Of a stretch of DNA of 64,000 nt, positions 1 through 6,972 are shown piece after piece; positions within the stretch are counted from its first letter, which is position 1; each line of letters starts with the position of its first letter. The stretch spans positions 60,119 through 124,118 of the forward strand of contig CAJULU010000002.1 in the NCBI GenBank assembly GCA_910587575.1. Reading direction: 5' to 3'. A model generated the notes under the pieces. That model searched no databases, had not been told where the DNA came from, and saw only the letters and a program-made list of their open reading frames with translations. The position numbers and the translations under genes were made by a program. This stretch comes from an uncultured Dorea sp. (lineage in GTDB: Bacteria > Bacillota > Clostridia > Lachnospirales > Lachnospiraceae).

Positions 1-1
1 T

Positions 2-373
2 GTAGAGCATTTTGATTCCCTTTACGGCGACCGTGGACAGAAGTTCTATGAAGATGACGGGCGGCGTTATTTCATGCTGTTCTTGAAACCAATAATCAAC
101 GGAACCGGGAATTGTTATATAGAAGCAGAAACCAGAAACCGGGAGCGTACTGACTTGATTGTTGATTACGGCGGGGAACAATTTATTGTAGAAGCCAAGC
201 TCTGGTGCGGCGCTTCAAGGCATCAGGAAGGGGAAGCTCAGTTGGCTCGTTATCTGGAGCATCATCATTTAAAGACAGGGTATATGCTTACCTTCAATTT
301 TAATAAAGAGAAAGAGATTGGAGTTACAGAAACTCCATACAAAGACAAACTGCTGATAGAAGCATTTGTTTAG
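2..373 (+). CDS. C-terminal part of an AAA-ATPase / PD-(D/E)XK nuclease-like protein (5' end outside window)
   Basis: The reading frame is open from the first bases of the window to a TAG stop, so only the last 123 residues are visible. They match the C-terminal domain of the intact gene at 36966-38561: the shared stretch runs from a GRRYFMLFLKPIINGTGN-like segment through an RTD acid and a FIVEAKLW segment. The spacing of the aspartate (RTDLIVDY) and the E-x-K pair (VEAK) is that of a PD-(D/E)XK nuclease core, and the end (YMLTFNFNKEKE) is typical of the family. In this family the N-terminal half is an AAA-like ATPase, which lies outside the window. The cellular role of the family is unknown. 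The next gene starts 24 bases downstream on the same strand, but I see no functional link. Confidence 0.75.
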   Translation, partial: VEHFDSLYGDRGQKFYEDDGRRYFMLFLKPIINGTGNCYIEAETRNRERTDLIVDYGGEQFIVEAKLWCGASRHQEGEAQLARYLEHHHLKTGYMLTFNFNKEKEIGVTETPYKDKLLIEAFV

Positions 374-397
374 CAGACAAAGGAGAGAATCCAGGCA

Positions 398-1258
398 ATG
401 GACACACAAACACATTTTAACAAAAATATCCTATACCTGCATATCGCCGTAATGCTCTTCGGACTTGCAGGCGTTGTCGCACAGTTCGTAGAAGTATCCG
501 CAGTCATGGTAGCCCTTGGAAGAGTCGTATGCTCTTCTGCATTACTGCTGGTAATCGCACTTGTAAAAAAGGACAGATTGCGGCTTGATTCCAAAAAAGA
601 CGTCTTTCTGATTATTCTCACAGGCGCAGTCATGGCTGCCCATTGGACGACCTTCTTCCAGTCCATCCAAGTGTCAACAGTGGCAATCGGGACAATCACA
701 TTCTCCACGTTCCCATTGTTCCTGACATTCCTAGAACCAGTCGTATTCCATGAAAAGATACGAAGGCAGAGCATGATCAGTGCGGTGATTCTGTTCATCG
801 GCGTACTCATTACCATACCAGAATTTTCTATGGCGAACCATACCACCATCGGTATTATCTGGGGGATGATATGCAGCCTTACCTATGCGGTCCTGACGCT
901 GGCAAACCGATATTTTTCAGCCCGGTATGCCGCCCGCACCATCTGTCTCTACGAACAGGGGTCTGCCGCCATCGTGCTGCTTCCGGCGCTGTTTCTTATA
1001 GACACAACATGGAGGGCGCAGGATTTCGCAGGAGTCGCCTTCGTGGGATTTGTCTGTACGGCTTTCGCACATTCTCTGTATGTAACCGCCCAGAAAAGTG
1101 TGAAAGCTCAGACCGCCGGGATTGTATCCGGAATGGAGACCGTTTATGGAATTGTCTATGCGCTGTTGTTCCTTGGAGAAATTCCCAGTGTACGGGAACT
1201 GGTGGGCGGAGCTGTTATCCTGAGCGTTGCCATGTATTCATCGTTGAAAGCAAAATAG
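398..1258 (+). CDS. EamA/DMT family transporter
   Basis: This 286-residue protein has about ten hydrophobic segments in two similar halves, as in the drug/metabolite transporter superfamily (two EamA domains, roughly residues 10-135 and 150-282). The segments around GVVAQFVEVSA, ILTGAVMAAHWTTFF and the C-terminal SGMETVYGIVYALLFLGEIPS are characteristic; in EamA proteins the last motif ends helix 9 before the final helix. Such proteins are inner-membrane exporters or exchangers of amino acids and small metabolites, but the substrate cannot be told from sequence. The ATG at 398 follows an AGGAGAG ribosome binding site. It sits directly behind the AAA/PD-(D/E)XK end and ahead of a HipB-like gene, so it has no informative neighbours. 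Confidence 0.85.
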   Translation: MDTQTHFNKNILYLHIAVMLFGLAGVVAQFVEVSAVMVALGRVVCSSALLLVIALVKKDRLRLDSKKDVFLIILTGAVMAAHWTTFFQSIQVSTVAIGTITFSTFPLFLTFLEPVVFHEKIRRQSMISAVILFIGVLITIPEFSMANHTTIGIIWGMICSLTYAVLTLANRYFSARYAARTICLYEQGSAAIVLLPALFLIDTTWRAQDFAGVAFVGFVCTAFAHSLYVTAQKSVKAQTAGIVSGMETVYGIVYALLFLGEIPSVRELVGGAVILSVAMYSSLKAK

Positions 1259-1291
1259 TCTGGACAATCATACGAGAAAATTGTAAAATAG

Positions 1292-1361
1292 AAATAGATA
1301 ATATTTTATCTATTTCTTTATTTTTTCTGTATTTTTAGATAATATTTTATCTATAATAGAT
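1292..1361 (+). promoter_or_regulatory. Twin palindromic operators upstream of the HipB-like repressor
   Basis: Two copies of the same 18-base palindrome lie here, at 1295-1312 and 1336-1353. Each has arms TAGATAA and TTATCTA around a TATT centre. The first extends to a 24-base perfect palindrome (1292-1315). The copies are 41 bases apart, close to four helical turns, so both face the same side of the DNA. A further half-site (ATAGATA) follows at 1355-1361, just before the AAAAAAGGAG ribosome binding site. HipB-type antitoxins autoregulate through paired palindromes of this kind; that this XRE protein binds here is an inference from position. Confidence 0.65.
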
Positions 1362-1383
1362 ACTAAAAAAGGAGTTATATCGT

Positions 1384-1665
1384 ATGCGCAGAGAGTATGT
1401 GTGGGAAACCCCAGATGAAATCAACCAGCAATTAGCCGACCGGGTAAGGAACATCCGAAAACGGCGTTCCATTTCACAGGAGAGATTGAGCGAGATGAGC
1501 GGTGTCAGTTTTGGATCTGTGAAACGATTTGAAGCTACCGGGAAAATCTCATTATTGTCTCTGACAAAGATTGCGATTGCACTTGAATGTACGGACGAAA
1601 TCAAGAATATGTTCCGGCAAGTGCCTTATAAGAATATTGAGGAGGTTATCCGTGAAAACAGATAA
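1384..1665 (+). CDS. XRE/HipB-type helix-turn-helix repressor (antitoxin-like)
   Basis: A 93-residue DNA-binding protein. A single HTH_XRE domain spans about residues 15-75: QQLADRVRNIRKRRSISQERLSEMSGVSFGSVKRFEATGKIS, with recognition helix SFGSVKRFEA. The arrangement is that of Lachnospiraceae hipB-like genes, which are normally followed by an overlapping hipA kinase gene. Here a GTG-initiated hipA-like start does overlap the last 14 bases in another frame, but the kinase breaks off after about 17 codons (see the pseudogene at 1652). The repressor therefore appears to be an orphaned antitoxin. It is probably autoregulated through the two palindromes just upstream. Start ATG is supported by GGAG about 9 bases upstream. 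Confidence 0.8.
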   Translation: MRREYVWETPDEINQQLADRVRNIRKRRSISQERLSEMSGVSFGSVKRFEATGKISLLSLTKIAIALECTDEIKNMFRQVPYKNIEEVIRENR

Positions 1666-1774
1666 TTATTTGCATGTACGGTATAAAGATAAGAATATCG
1701 GATTCCCCGGTATTGTAAATCCAATACCGGGGAACTCAAAAAATTCTATTGCCTTCTCTCAGACTGGCTGGTGA
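1652..1774 (+). pseudogene. Truncated hipA-like kinase start
   Basis: A GTG at 1652 lies behind GAGGAGG and opens a frame whose first 17 residues (VKTDNYLHVRYKDKNIG) read like the N-terminus of HipA-family serine/threonine kinases encoded directly behind HipB-like repressors. The frame then runs into unrelated sequence containing a perfect hairpin (1703-1734) and stops at 1774. Nothing of the kinase body is present downstream, where the next gene is on the opposite strand. I read this as a hipA gene cut off by deletion or by insertion of the hairpin sequence. The identification rests on a short N-terminal segment plus synteny, so it is moderate. Confidence 0.55.
1703..1734. repeat. Perfect 12-bp inverted repeat at the hipA break
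   Basis: Arms TTCCCCGGTATT (1703-1714) and AATACCGGGGAA (1723-1734) are exact reverse complements around an 8-base loop. There is no T-run on either side, so it does not look like an intrinsic terminator. It begins exactly where the hipA-like reading frame loses similarity. It could be the end of a decayed mobile element or a REP-like unit. Confidence 0.5.
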
Positions 1775-1787
1775 TATCTCTGAAATA

Positions 1788-3368
1788 CTAAATCTCTTCC
1801 GTCCACTTTTCTATCCTGCAGGCATGCTTTTTATTCTTAGTATCGTAAGAAATCCCAACCAGAAGTACATCCCCTCCATAGTCTCGAAAAACTTGTGGAT
1901 AATTATTCTTTTTAATCTGATGAATCGCACCATCCTCCGTCTTATTCCATTTTAATTCAATCAAAAGTACGGGCAAAGAAGCCCCCTTTTTCGGAATATA
2001 GACTACATCCGCATAACCAATCCCAGAGGCCAGCTCTTCCACTTTCATATATTCATCCATACAACTGATATACGCAAATCGTATCGTACTCCTCAAAGCC
2101 TGTTCATTATTGTAGAAGACAGGCGCCGCCCCCGCACTGTGCACCTCCTCAATCGCAGCTGCGACTGCCTCTTCATCCATACTTAACGTCTGTTCCAGAA
2201 GGAAATCTGAATTCCTTATCAACTTCGCAATTTCCTGATGCCTGCCAGTCGATACGGCACGTACAAACTCCTGTCTGACTTCTTCATTTGGAATAAAAAC
2301 ACGCTTTTCATTGGCATCATACGAAAGATAACCCAAATGCACCAACAGCGTAAGGACATCATCCTTCCTTTTTATCGAAGTCATATCATTCTGGAATGTT
2401 CCCGTATCTATCTTCAGGTGCGCTCCTCCAAGCATCTGAACAATCGCCTCTTTCAGACCGTCTTCATCCAAGTCAATATAAATCTTCAATGATTCATACG
2501 TTTCGGACTGCGTCCAATAGTTCCCTATCCTGTTTCTTGCCAATGCATCCATGACCGATTTGGGGCTATAAACATGCGTATTGCCACCCAGCACGTATCC
2601 ATCGTACCACTCCCGTACTGCTGAAAATCCCAGCTCTGATTCCTGGCACAATCCACGAACCTCATCCTCCGTAAATCCCATATATTCCTCCAATGGTTCT
2701 GGCTGGAGCATGGTATATTCTCTAAAATCAGTCATTGCCGACTGCGTACCATACTTTTTAATCGGCAGGATTCCCGTCATATAGGCTGCTTCTATCATCT
2801 TGTCTGTCTGTCCGCTACTTTTGAACAGACCACGCAAAAGCCGGATATACTGCTCTTGTAATCCATGGTCATTCCTCGCCTCACGGAACAGAGCATCCCA
2901 TTCATCAATGATGATAATAAATCGTTTTCCGGTCGCTTCATGGATCCGGGCAAGGGTTTCTGGCAATGTCTGTTCCTGTTTCACGTCAGGGCAGAGTTCC
3001 CGTAACTCTTCCACTACTTTCTCCTGCAGATTTGACACCGTATCCCTGATATTTTCTGTTATAGAAATAAACCATGTGAGATCAAGGTAAATCACATCAT
3101 AACGATTCAGATATTCTTTATAGGAACAGTCCTTTGCAACCTTGAGACCTGCGAACAGATTTTCGGAATCACAGCTTTTATCATAATAAGCACACAACAT
3201 TTGGGCGGCGTAGGATTTACCAAAACGGCGCGGTCTGCTGACACAGGTAAGTTTTCGTTTCGTTCCCAACGTGCTGTTGATAAATGAAATCAATTCCGTC
3301 TTATCTACATAGGTGTCACGGACAGTGGCGGCAAAGCCTGCATTACCAGTGTTCACGTAGTTTCCCAC
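1788..3368 (-). CDS. AAA-ATPase-like protein with C-terminal PD-(D/E)XK nuclease-like domain
   Basis: A complete member (526 residues from the GTG chosen) of the family often annotated AAA-ATPase_like plus PD-(D/E)XK nuclease superfamily. The N-terminus VGNYVNTGNAGFAATVRDTY followed by YVDKTELI is the family signature. Walker A is SRPRRFGKS (about residue 45) and Walker B is FIIIIDEWDALF (about 150). The C-terminal domain has an aspartate (YADVVYIP) and an ExK motif (LLIELKWNKT) expected of the nuclease fold. Biological role is unknown; genomes of gut Clostridia carry many copies. The longer frame starts at a GTG one base behind GGAAAGGG; the GTG at 3368 has better spacing and begins at the conserved N-terminus. 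It is convergent with the hipB/hipA remnant and unrelated in sequence detail to the 36966 copy. Confidence 0.85.
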   Translation of the reverse strand: MGNYVNTGNAGFAATVRDTYVDKTELISFINSTLGTKRKLTCVSRPRRFGKSYAAQMLCAYYDKSCDSENLFAGLKVAKDCSYKEYLNRYDVIYLDLTWFISITENIRDTVSNLQEKVVEELRELCPDVKQEQTLPETLARIHEATGKRFIIIIDEWDALFREARNDHGLQEQYIRLLRGLFKSSGQTDKMIEAAYMTGILPIKKYGTQSAMTDFREYTMLQPEPLEEYMGFTEDEVRGLCQESELGFSAVREWYDGYVLGGNTHVYSPKSVMDALARNRIGNYWTQSETYESLKIYIDLDEDGLKEAIVQMLGGAHLKIDTGTFQNDMTSIKRKDDVLTLLVHLGYLSYDANEKRVFIPNEEVRQEFVRAVSTGRHQEIAKLIRNSDFLLEQTLSMDEEAVAAAIEEVHSAGAAPVFYNNEQALRSTIRFAYISCMDEYMKVEELASGIGYADVVYIPKKGASLPVLLIELKWNKTEDGAIHQIKKNNYPQVFRDYGGDVLLVGISYDTKNKKHACRIEKWTEEI

Positions 3369-3481
3369 AGGATACACCCCTTTCCAAAGTCATTTATATA
3401 CATTTTTATTTTATCATGGGCATTGACCTATGACAAGCTGAACACAATAAGGCCCAGCGCATTTTTCTGCATAAATCTTTA

Positions 3482-3519
3482 TTGGCACATAACCTTGCTT
3501 TATGCAAGGTATGCGCCAA
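3482..3519 (-). terminator. Hairpin downstream of slipin
   Basis: An inverted repeat with arms of 16-17 bases (TTGGCACATAACCTTGC and GCAAGGTATGCGCCAA, one unpaired base and one mismatch) around a 5-base loop. It lies 24 bases past the slipin stop in the direction of transcription. The downstream tract (TAAAGATTTATG) is only moderately T-rich, so termination is probable but not certain. Confidence 0.5.
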
Positions 3520-3542
3520 ACCCAAATACCCATTATAAACAA

Positions 3543-4646
3543 TCAAGCCCCTGCCCCAATCATCTTCCCTAACTGTTCCACAATCCCCATATTCCCATTC
3601 ACCGATATCTCCCCGACCTTCTCGCAGATCCGCTCCAGATACTCCAGCTCCTTCAGCTTATAAAGCGTCTTATTCTCATCCATCAGCTTCGCCGTATTGA
3701 GCAGCGACCGGGTAGAAGCAACCTCTTCTCTCCGTGAAATCACATTTGCCTGCGCCGTCTTCTCCGCCACAAGGACGGAGTTCATAATCTGCCGAATCTC
3801 CCCTGGCAGTATGATATCCTTAATCCCGGTCGTCAGGAAATTCACACAGAACATCGTCTCCCGCACCTTTAAAGCCTTATAGATTTCCTTAGAAATCTGT
3901 TCCTTCGACTCCAGAAGCTCATCCAGCTTATAATTCCCCACAATCTCCCGGATAACTAACTGCACCGCCGAGTAGAGCGGTCTTTTCAGCTCTGAGACTG
4001 TTGCTGCAAATTCTACGGCATCGCGAATCTTATACATACAGGACACGTTCATACGGATACCAATCTTGTCTCTGGTAAGAATCTCCTGCCCCACGATATC
4101 AAGCTCCTGCTGCCGCAGATCGAATACGCAGTATGTCACGCTGCGGGCATAGTTCCAGAAACGGTACACCCCCTTTGAAGCTGATTTCTGGAGTACATTA
4201 TCATAATACACAAGCCCCGTCTCCCCCTCTCCTACGGACATCTCCGTATAAAGATTCTTAGGAACCAATGACAACATCTGCTTTGAAACATCCTCTCCAA
4301 TCTCCGTCTCCGCCATAGAGACAATCTTTATCTCATACTTGTCAAATACATTCCAGAATGTATATTCCTTCCGATTGGCAAATGACGTTAATTTTCCGTT
4401 TATGTAAATGAACCCCACCGAGCCGTCTGGGATCTCCGCGTGCAAGGTTGCCCCAAGGAATGCAGAATCCCCTGCCAATACCTGATACGGTACTTCCATG
4501 TAATCGACCTCGCCGGACATTTCCTCGATTTCAACACTGTAGCCCAGCATTTTAGAAAAATGATATGTACCGGATGTAATCATTTTCTGAAATACACCGT
4601 CCTTTAACACAAATCCTGCCTGATTATCCTTAATCATATACTTCAT
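3543..4646 (-). CDS. Slipin-family SPFH/band 7 protein
   Basis: A 367-residue protein of the prohibitin/stomatin/slipin class. The SPFH core is about residues 130-310: SVGEGETGLVYYDNVLQKSASKGVYRFWNYARSV, then DLRQQELDIVGQEILTRDKIGIRMNVSCMYKIRD, then GIKDIILPGEIRQIMNSVLVAEKTAQANVISRREEVASTRSLLNTAK. The N-terminal 120 residues form a second, similar beta-rich lobe. I see no N-terminal membrane hairpin, unlike classical stomatins, so it may be cytoplasmic or peripheral. SPFH proteins scaffold membrane microdomains and oligomerise. It lies about 650 bases downstream of rtcB on the same strand, with a structured RNA in between; slipins are known neighbours of rtcB RNA-ligase genes in Firmicutes. 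Start ATG has TTAGGAGG 8 bases upstream. Confidence 0.85.
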   Translation of the reverse strand: MKYMIKDNQAGFVLKDGVFQKMITSGTYHFSKMLGYSVEIEEMSGEVDYMEVPYQVLAGDSAFLGATLHAEIPDGSVGFIYINGKLTSFANRKEYTFWNVFDKYEIKIVSMAETEIGEDVSKQMLSLVPKNLYTEMSVGEGETGLVYYDNVLQKSASKGVYRFWNYARSVTYCVFDLRQQELDIVGQEILTRDKIGIRMNVSCMYKIRDAVEFAATVSELKRPLYSAVQLVIREIVGNYKLDELLESKEQISKEIYKALKVRETMFCVNFLTTGIKDIILPGEIRQIMNSVLVAEKTAQANVISRREEVASTRSLLNTAKLMDENKTLYKLKELEYLERICEKVGEISVNGNMGIVEQLGKMIGAGA

Positions 4647-4658
4647 ATCACATTCCTC

Positions 4659-5070
4659 CTAACTATTGTGTGCCATTGGGTATACTTTTATCCCTCGTTC
4701 ATTGACCTGCCGCGGAAGCCCGGGGCTACAGACAGTCCGAAAGAAGGGCAGTACAACAATATCTTTTGCCGTCTGCTGTTCTTCCATTCTGACTGCATTT
4801 CCCTGCAATCCATCCTGCCGCTGACAACCGTCAGCCGTTGACATATGCGTGTCTCCACCTCATACATCAAACCCATTGACATATGCCGTGTCTCCACCTC
4901 ATACATCAAACCCGGCAAAATTGGGCTCCCCCTGTCCCACTGCTTCACAAGGCAAACGGACATAAGCAGCCCACTTGCCTCGTTACCTGCGGAAATAACC
5001 GCATACATTCCAGACAGAGTCAGACTTACAGGCTGCAGGCCAATCCGCATCCTATGCGCAAACTCGGGAT
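4659..5070 (-). other. rtcB-slipin spacer: downstream part, repeats and a doubtful broken reading frame
   Basis: Between the tRNA-like RNA and slipin, the minus strand carries tandem hairpin repeats (4838-4913), a perfect 6-bp hairpin with arms GCTGAC/GTCAGC (4820-4835), and a reading frame from an ATG near 5050. That frame crosses the two repeats in phase (39-base period) but a single-base difference in the repeat nearest slipin throws it into another frame; the alternative frame ends with a stop 12 bases before slipin. Either this is a broken small gene or a transcribed RNA region in which the open frame is accidental. The peptide resembles nothing I recognise and there is no convincing ribosome binding site, so no CDS is called. 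Confidence 0.35.
4838..4913 (-). repeat. Two tandem 37/38-base hairpin repeats
   Basis: TTGACATATGC(C)GTGTC... occurs twice in tandem, 4838-4874 and 4876-4913, identical except for one extra C in the second copy. Read on the minus strand (direction of rtcB and slipin transcription), each unit folds on itself: UUGAUGUAUG pairs over 10 positions with CAUAUGUCAA (two G-U pairs), leaving a G-rich loop beginning AGGUGGAGAC. So the transcript would present two identical stem-loops in a row. Confidence 0.7.
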
Positions 5071-5086
5071 AAAAGTATTCTTGAGA

Positions 5087-5287
5087 GCGGAATCGAACCG
5101 CAGACTTTTGAAAGTCTTTACCATTTTCATGTGTGCTCTACCTCTGAGCTACCGTTTACACGGGAGGGGTTTGAACCCTCGACAGCACATCCTCCTTAAC
5201 AGTAAGTTAAGACATGAAATATTTATGGTATACCTGACAGCACGCTGCAGGCACCGCCGGGCAGGGAGTAACTCCCGATACCCGTGC
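5087..5287 (-). ncRNA. Structured RNA with circularly permuted tRNA-like module, between rtcB and slipin
   Basis: Read on the minus strand in order: a long hairpin (5287-5251, arms ending GCAC/GUGC with an inner GGGAG-UUA-CUCCC stem); a small hairpin (5211-5195); then AUGUG (5190-5186), a 5-base variable loop, a T-arm of 5 bp with a UUCAAAC loop (5180-5164), CCGU-GUAA-ACGG (5163-5152), UA, a D-arm with a GG-containing loop (5149-5135), one base, and CACAU (5133-5129). AUGUG pairs with CACAU. Every tRNA spacing is kept (U8-A9, position 26, 5-bp anticodon stem, 7-base T-loop), but the acceptor stem is closed by a GUAA tetraloop and the anticodon stem is open: a circular permutation. This is the kind of tRNA mimicry described for bacterial Y RNAs. 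A 6-bp hairpin (5117-5102) and a second T-arm-like hairpin with GGUUCGAUUCC (5101-5087) follow. Confidence 0.75.
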
Positions 5288-5303
5288 GCAATAAATAATT
5301 CCC

Positions 5304-6536
5304 CTATCCCTTTACGACGCCTACCGTCTTCAATTTTCTGACTGGCGTGACCAGATCTATTTGCTGCTCCATGACCTGATCGATATCTTTATAAGCAAAC
5401 CTGCACTCTTCTGCCACGTCGTTTTTCTTGCGTTTCCCGAGCACAACGCCCTGCTCCTTCAAATCCACCATAACCTTCTCTGTACTGAATGCTTTCATGG
5501 CCCCTGACCTTGAGTAACTTCTGCCCGCCCCATGGGAGGAGGTGCAGAAGGATATGGGATTGCCTTTCCCTTCCACCACATAGCTGTAGGAGCCCATGGC
5601 GCCAGGGATTACGGCAAGCTCTCTCTCCCTTACTCTGGTAGCGCCTTTCCTGTGTACCCAGACATTTTCTCCATAGTGGTTCTCTAATGCGGCATAGTTA
5701 TGGTGACAGTTAATCTCTTCTCCGAATTCCACGGTCAGCCCTGTATGCTTCTCAATCGTTTCTTTCACGATTGCACAGGTCTTCTCAAGCATACGCTCCC
5801 GGTTCTCAAAAGCGTAATCCATCGCCAGATTCATCCAATGAATATACTGCTGCCCCTCTTTTGTCCCAACCGGAAGGAACGACAGATGATATTCCTCTTT
5901 TACTTCACTGTACCATCTCCGGTTTAGCTCTGCTGCTTTCTTGTGAAAATAATCACATATTTCCTTCCCCAGATGGCGGCTGCCGGAATGTATCATCAGG
6001 CACAGATACCCCTCCTGGTCTTCCTGCAATTCTATAAAATGATTTCCTCCTCCAAGGCTTCCCACCTGATAATACCCGTCCTCGATAAGCGGCAGGAGTT
6101 CCTCGTTCTTCTCATACTTCTCTATCTCCTGTTTTGCCAGGTCCAGCACAGCCGACGCCTGAGGTTCTCTGTAACGCTCAGTGTTCAGCGGAATCGACCG
6201 CATGATATTTCCAATGACCGACTGGATGATTGTGCCGTTCCCGGTCTGAATCTCCCTGATATCCTCCACACGGATATTTGTGGAAATGTAGTCCATGCCG
6301 CAGCCGATGTCAACGCCTACCGCATTAGGAATCACCACATCCTTCGCCGCGATTACCCCGCCGATTGGCATCCCTTTTCCTGTGTGGGTATCTGGCATCA
6401 GGCATACCCATTTATGTAGGAACGGAAGCTGCGCCAGATGATACGCCTGTTCCAGGCAGGTTCCTTCCAACTGACTTTCATTTTCCAACCATATTTTTAT
6501 TGGAAATCTCGTATTTTCATTGCTTATCACAAACAT
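5304..6536 (-). CDS. rtcB: RtcB-family RNA ligase
   Basis: A 410-residue RtcB-family 3'-phosphate/5'-OH RNA ligase. Characteristic motifs are all visible: MPDTHTGKGMPIGGV (about residue 48), the metal-binding AVGVDIGCGMDY (about 72), GSLGGGNHFIEL (about 163), the histidine of IHSGSRHLG (about 185), the paired histidines of INCHHNYA (about 260), RKGATR, PGAMGSYSYVV, and the C-terminal SHGAGRSYSRSGA carrying the histidine that is guanylylated. The active site is therefore intact. RtcB uses GTP and Mn to join RNA ends left by metal-independent cleavage, as in tRNA splicing, rRNA and tRNA repair. The longer frame to 6629 lacks a ribosome binding site; the ATG at 6536 follows AAAGGACGGGG. It heads a unit with the tRNA-like RNA and slipin; no archease gene is nearby. 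Confidence 0.93.
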   Translation of the reverse strand: MFVISNENTRFPIKIWLENESQLEGTCLEQAYHLAQLPFLHKWVCLMPDTHTGKGMPIGGVIAAKDVVIPNAVGVDIGCGMDYISTNIRVEDIREIQTGNGTIIQSVIGNIMRSIPLNTERYREPQASAVLDLAKQEIEKYEKNEELLPLIEDGYYQVGSLGGGNHFIELQEDQEGYLCLMIHSGSRHLGKEICDYFHKKAAELNRRWYSEVKEEYHLSFLPVGTKEGQQYIHWMNLAMDYAFENRERMLEKTCAIVKETIEKHTGLTVEFGEEINCHHNYAALENHYGENVWVHRKGATRVRERELAVIPGAMGSYSYVVEGKGNPISFCTSSHGAGRSYSRSGAMKAFSTEKVMVDLKEQGVVLGKRKKNDVAEECRFAYKDIDQVMEQQIDLVTPVRKLKTVGVVKG

Positions 6537-6631
6537 ATCATCCCCGTCCTTTCTTAAATGTATTATATCCGACATTTCCCAAGTTATCATTTTAAAAAAG
6601 TTGCGAACTCTATAAAAGAGCCAGCTCAACG

Positions 6632-6702
6632 AATTTGGGGACGGAGTATTCTGGACCTGAATCTTCCTATGCTTCAGATTCAGAATACTCCGTCCCCAAA
6701 TT
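6632..6702. repeat. REP-like palindromic element abutting the toxin gene
   Basis: A 22-bp perfect inverted repeat (6632-6653 and 6681-6702; left arm begins AATTTGGGGACGGAGTATTC) encloses a core with a second, shorter inverted repeat (CTGAATCT at 6657 and AGATTCAG at 6676). The GGGGACGG motif near the stem base recalls REP sequences mobilised by IS200-like TnpA_REP transposases. The right arm ends two bases before the stop codon of the YoeB-like gene, so the element may also end transcription of that operon. Confidence 0.6.
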
Positions 6703-6704
6703 TG

Positions 6705-6971
6705 TCACTTATCTGAATAGTGGCTTCTACATTCAGATACAAGCAGCATGTTATCCTCTATTTTATAAACAATTCGATTGCAATCATCAATCCTTCTGCT
6801 CCACCACCCAGATAAATTTCCTTTCAGCGGCTCCGGTTTTCCCAAACCATGATAACAATCACGCATAATATCTTTAAGCAATACATTGATTCTTTTCAAA
6901 GTCTTCTTGTCCTGCCCCTGCCAGTACAGGTAATCTTCCCATGCTTCCGGAAGAAATGTAAGGTTAAGCAT
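6705..6971 (-). CDS. YoeB-family mRNA-interferase toxin
   Basis: An 88-residue RelE/ParE-fold toxin of the Txe/YoeB group. Diagnostic segments are FLPEAWEDYLYWQGQDKKTLKRIN at the start, then GKPEPLKGNLSGWWSRRID, NRIVYKIE and the C-terminal ECRSHYSDK. The C-terminal histidine-tyrosine pair and the arginines of WWSRRID correspond to the catalytic cleft of YoeB, which cleaves mRNA in the ribosomal A site. The start codon lies one base past the antitoxin stop, so the two are translationally coupled. A REP-like palindrome touches its 3' end. The toxin looks intact. Confidence 0.9.
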   Translation of the reverse strand: MLNLTFLPEAWEDYLYWQGQDKKTLKRINVLLKDIMRDCYHGLGKPEPLKGNLSGWWSRRIDDCNRIVYKIEDNMLLVSECRSHYSDK

Positions 6972-6972
6972 A

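Noticed and set aside
4659..5050. Small protein gene(s) between the tRNA-like RNA and slipin
   Set aside because: Two frames are joined only if a one-base deletion in the repeat is assumed; no ribosome binding site or recognisable domain. Left as a doubtful stretch.
5083..5155. A conventional tRNA gene on the minus strand (D-arm and T-arm visible)
   Set aside because: No acceptor stem can be formed around these arms, and the anticodon-like arm has a 6-base loop. The permuted arrangement with the upstream T-arm fits tRNA geometry far better.
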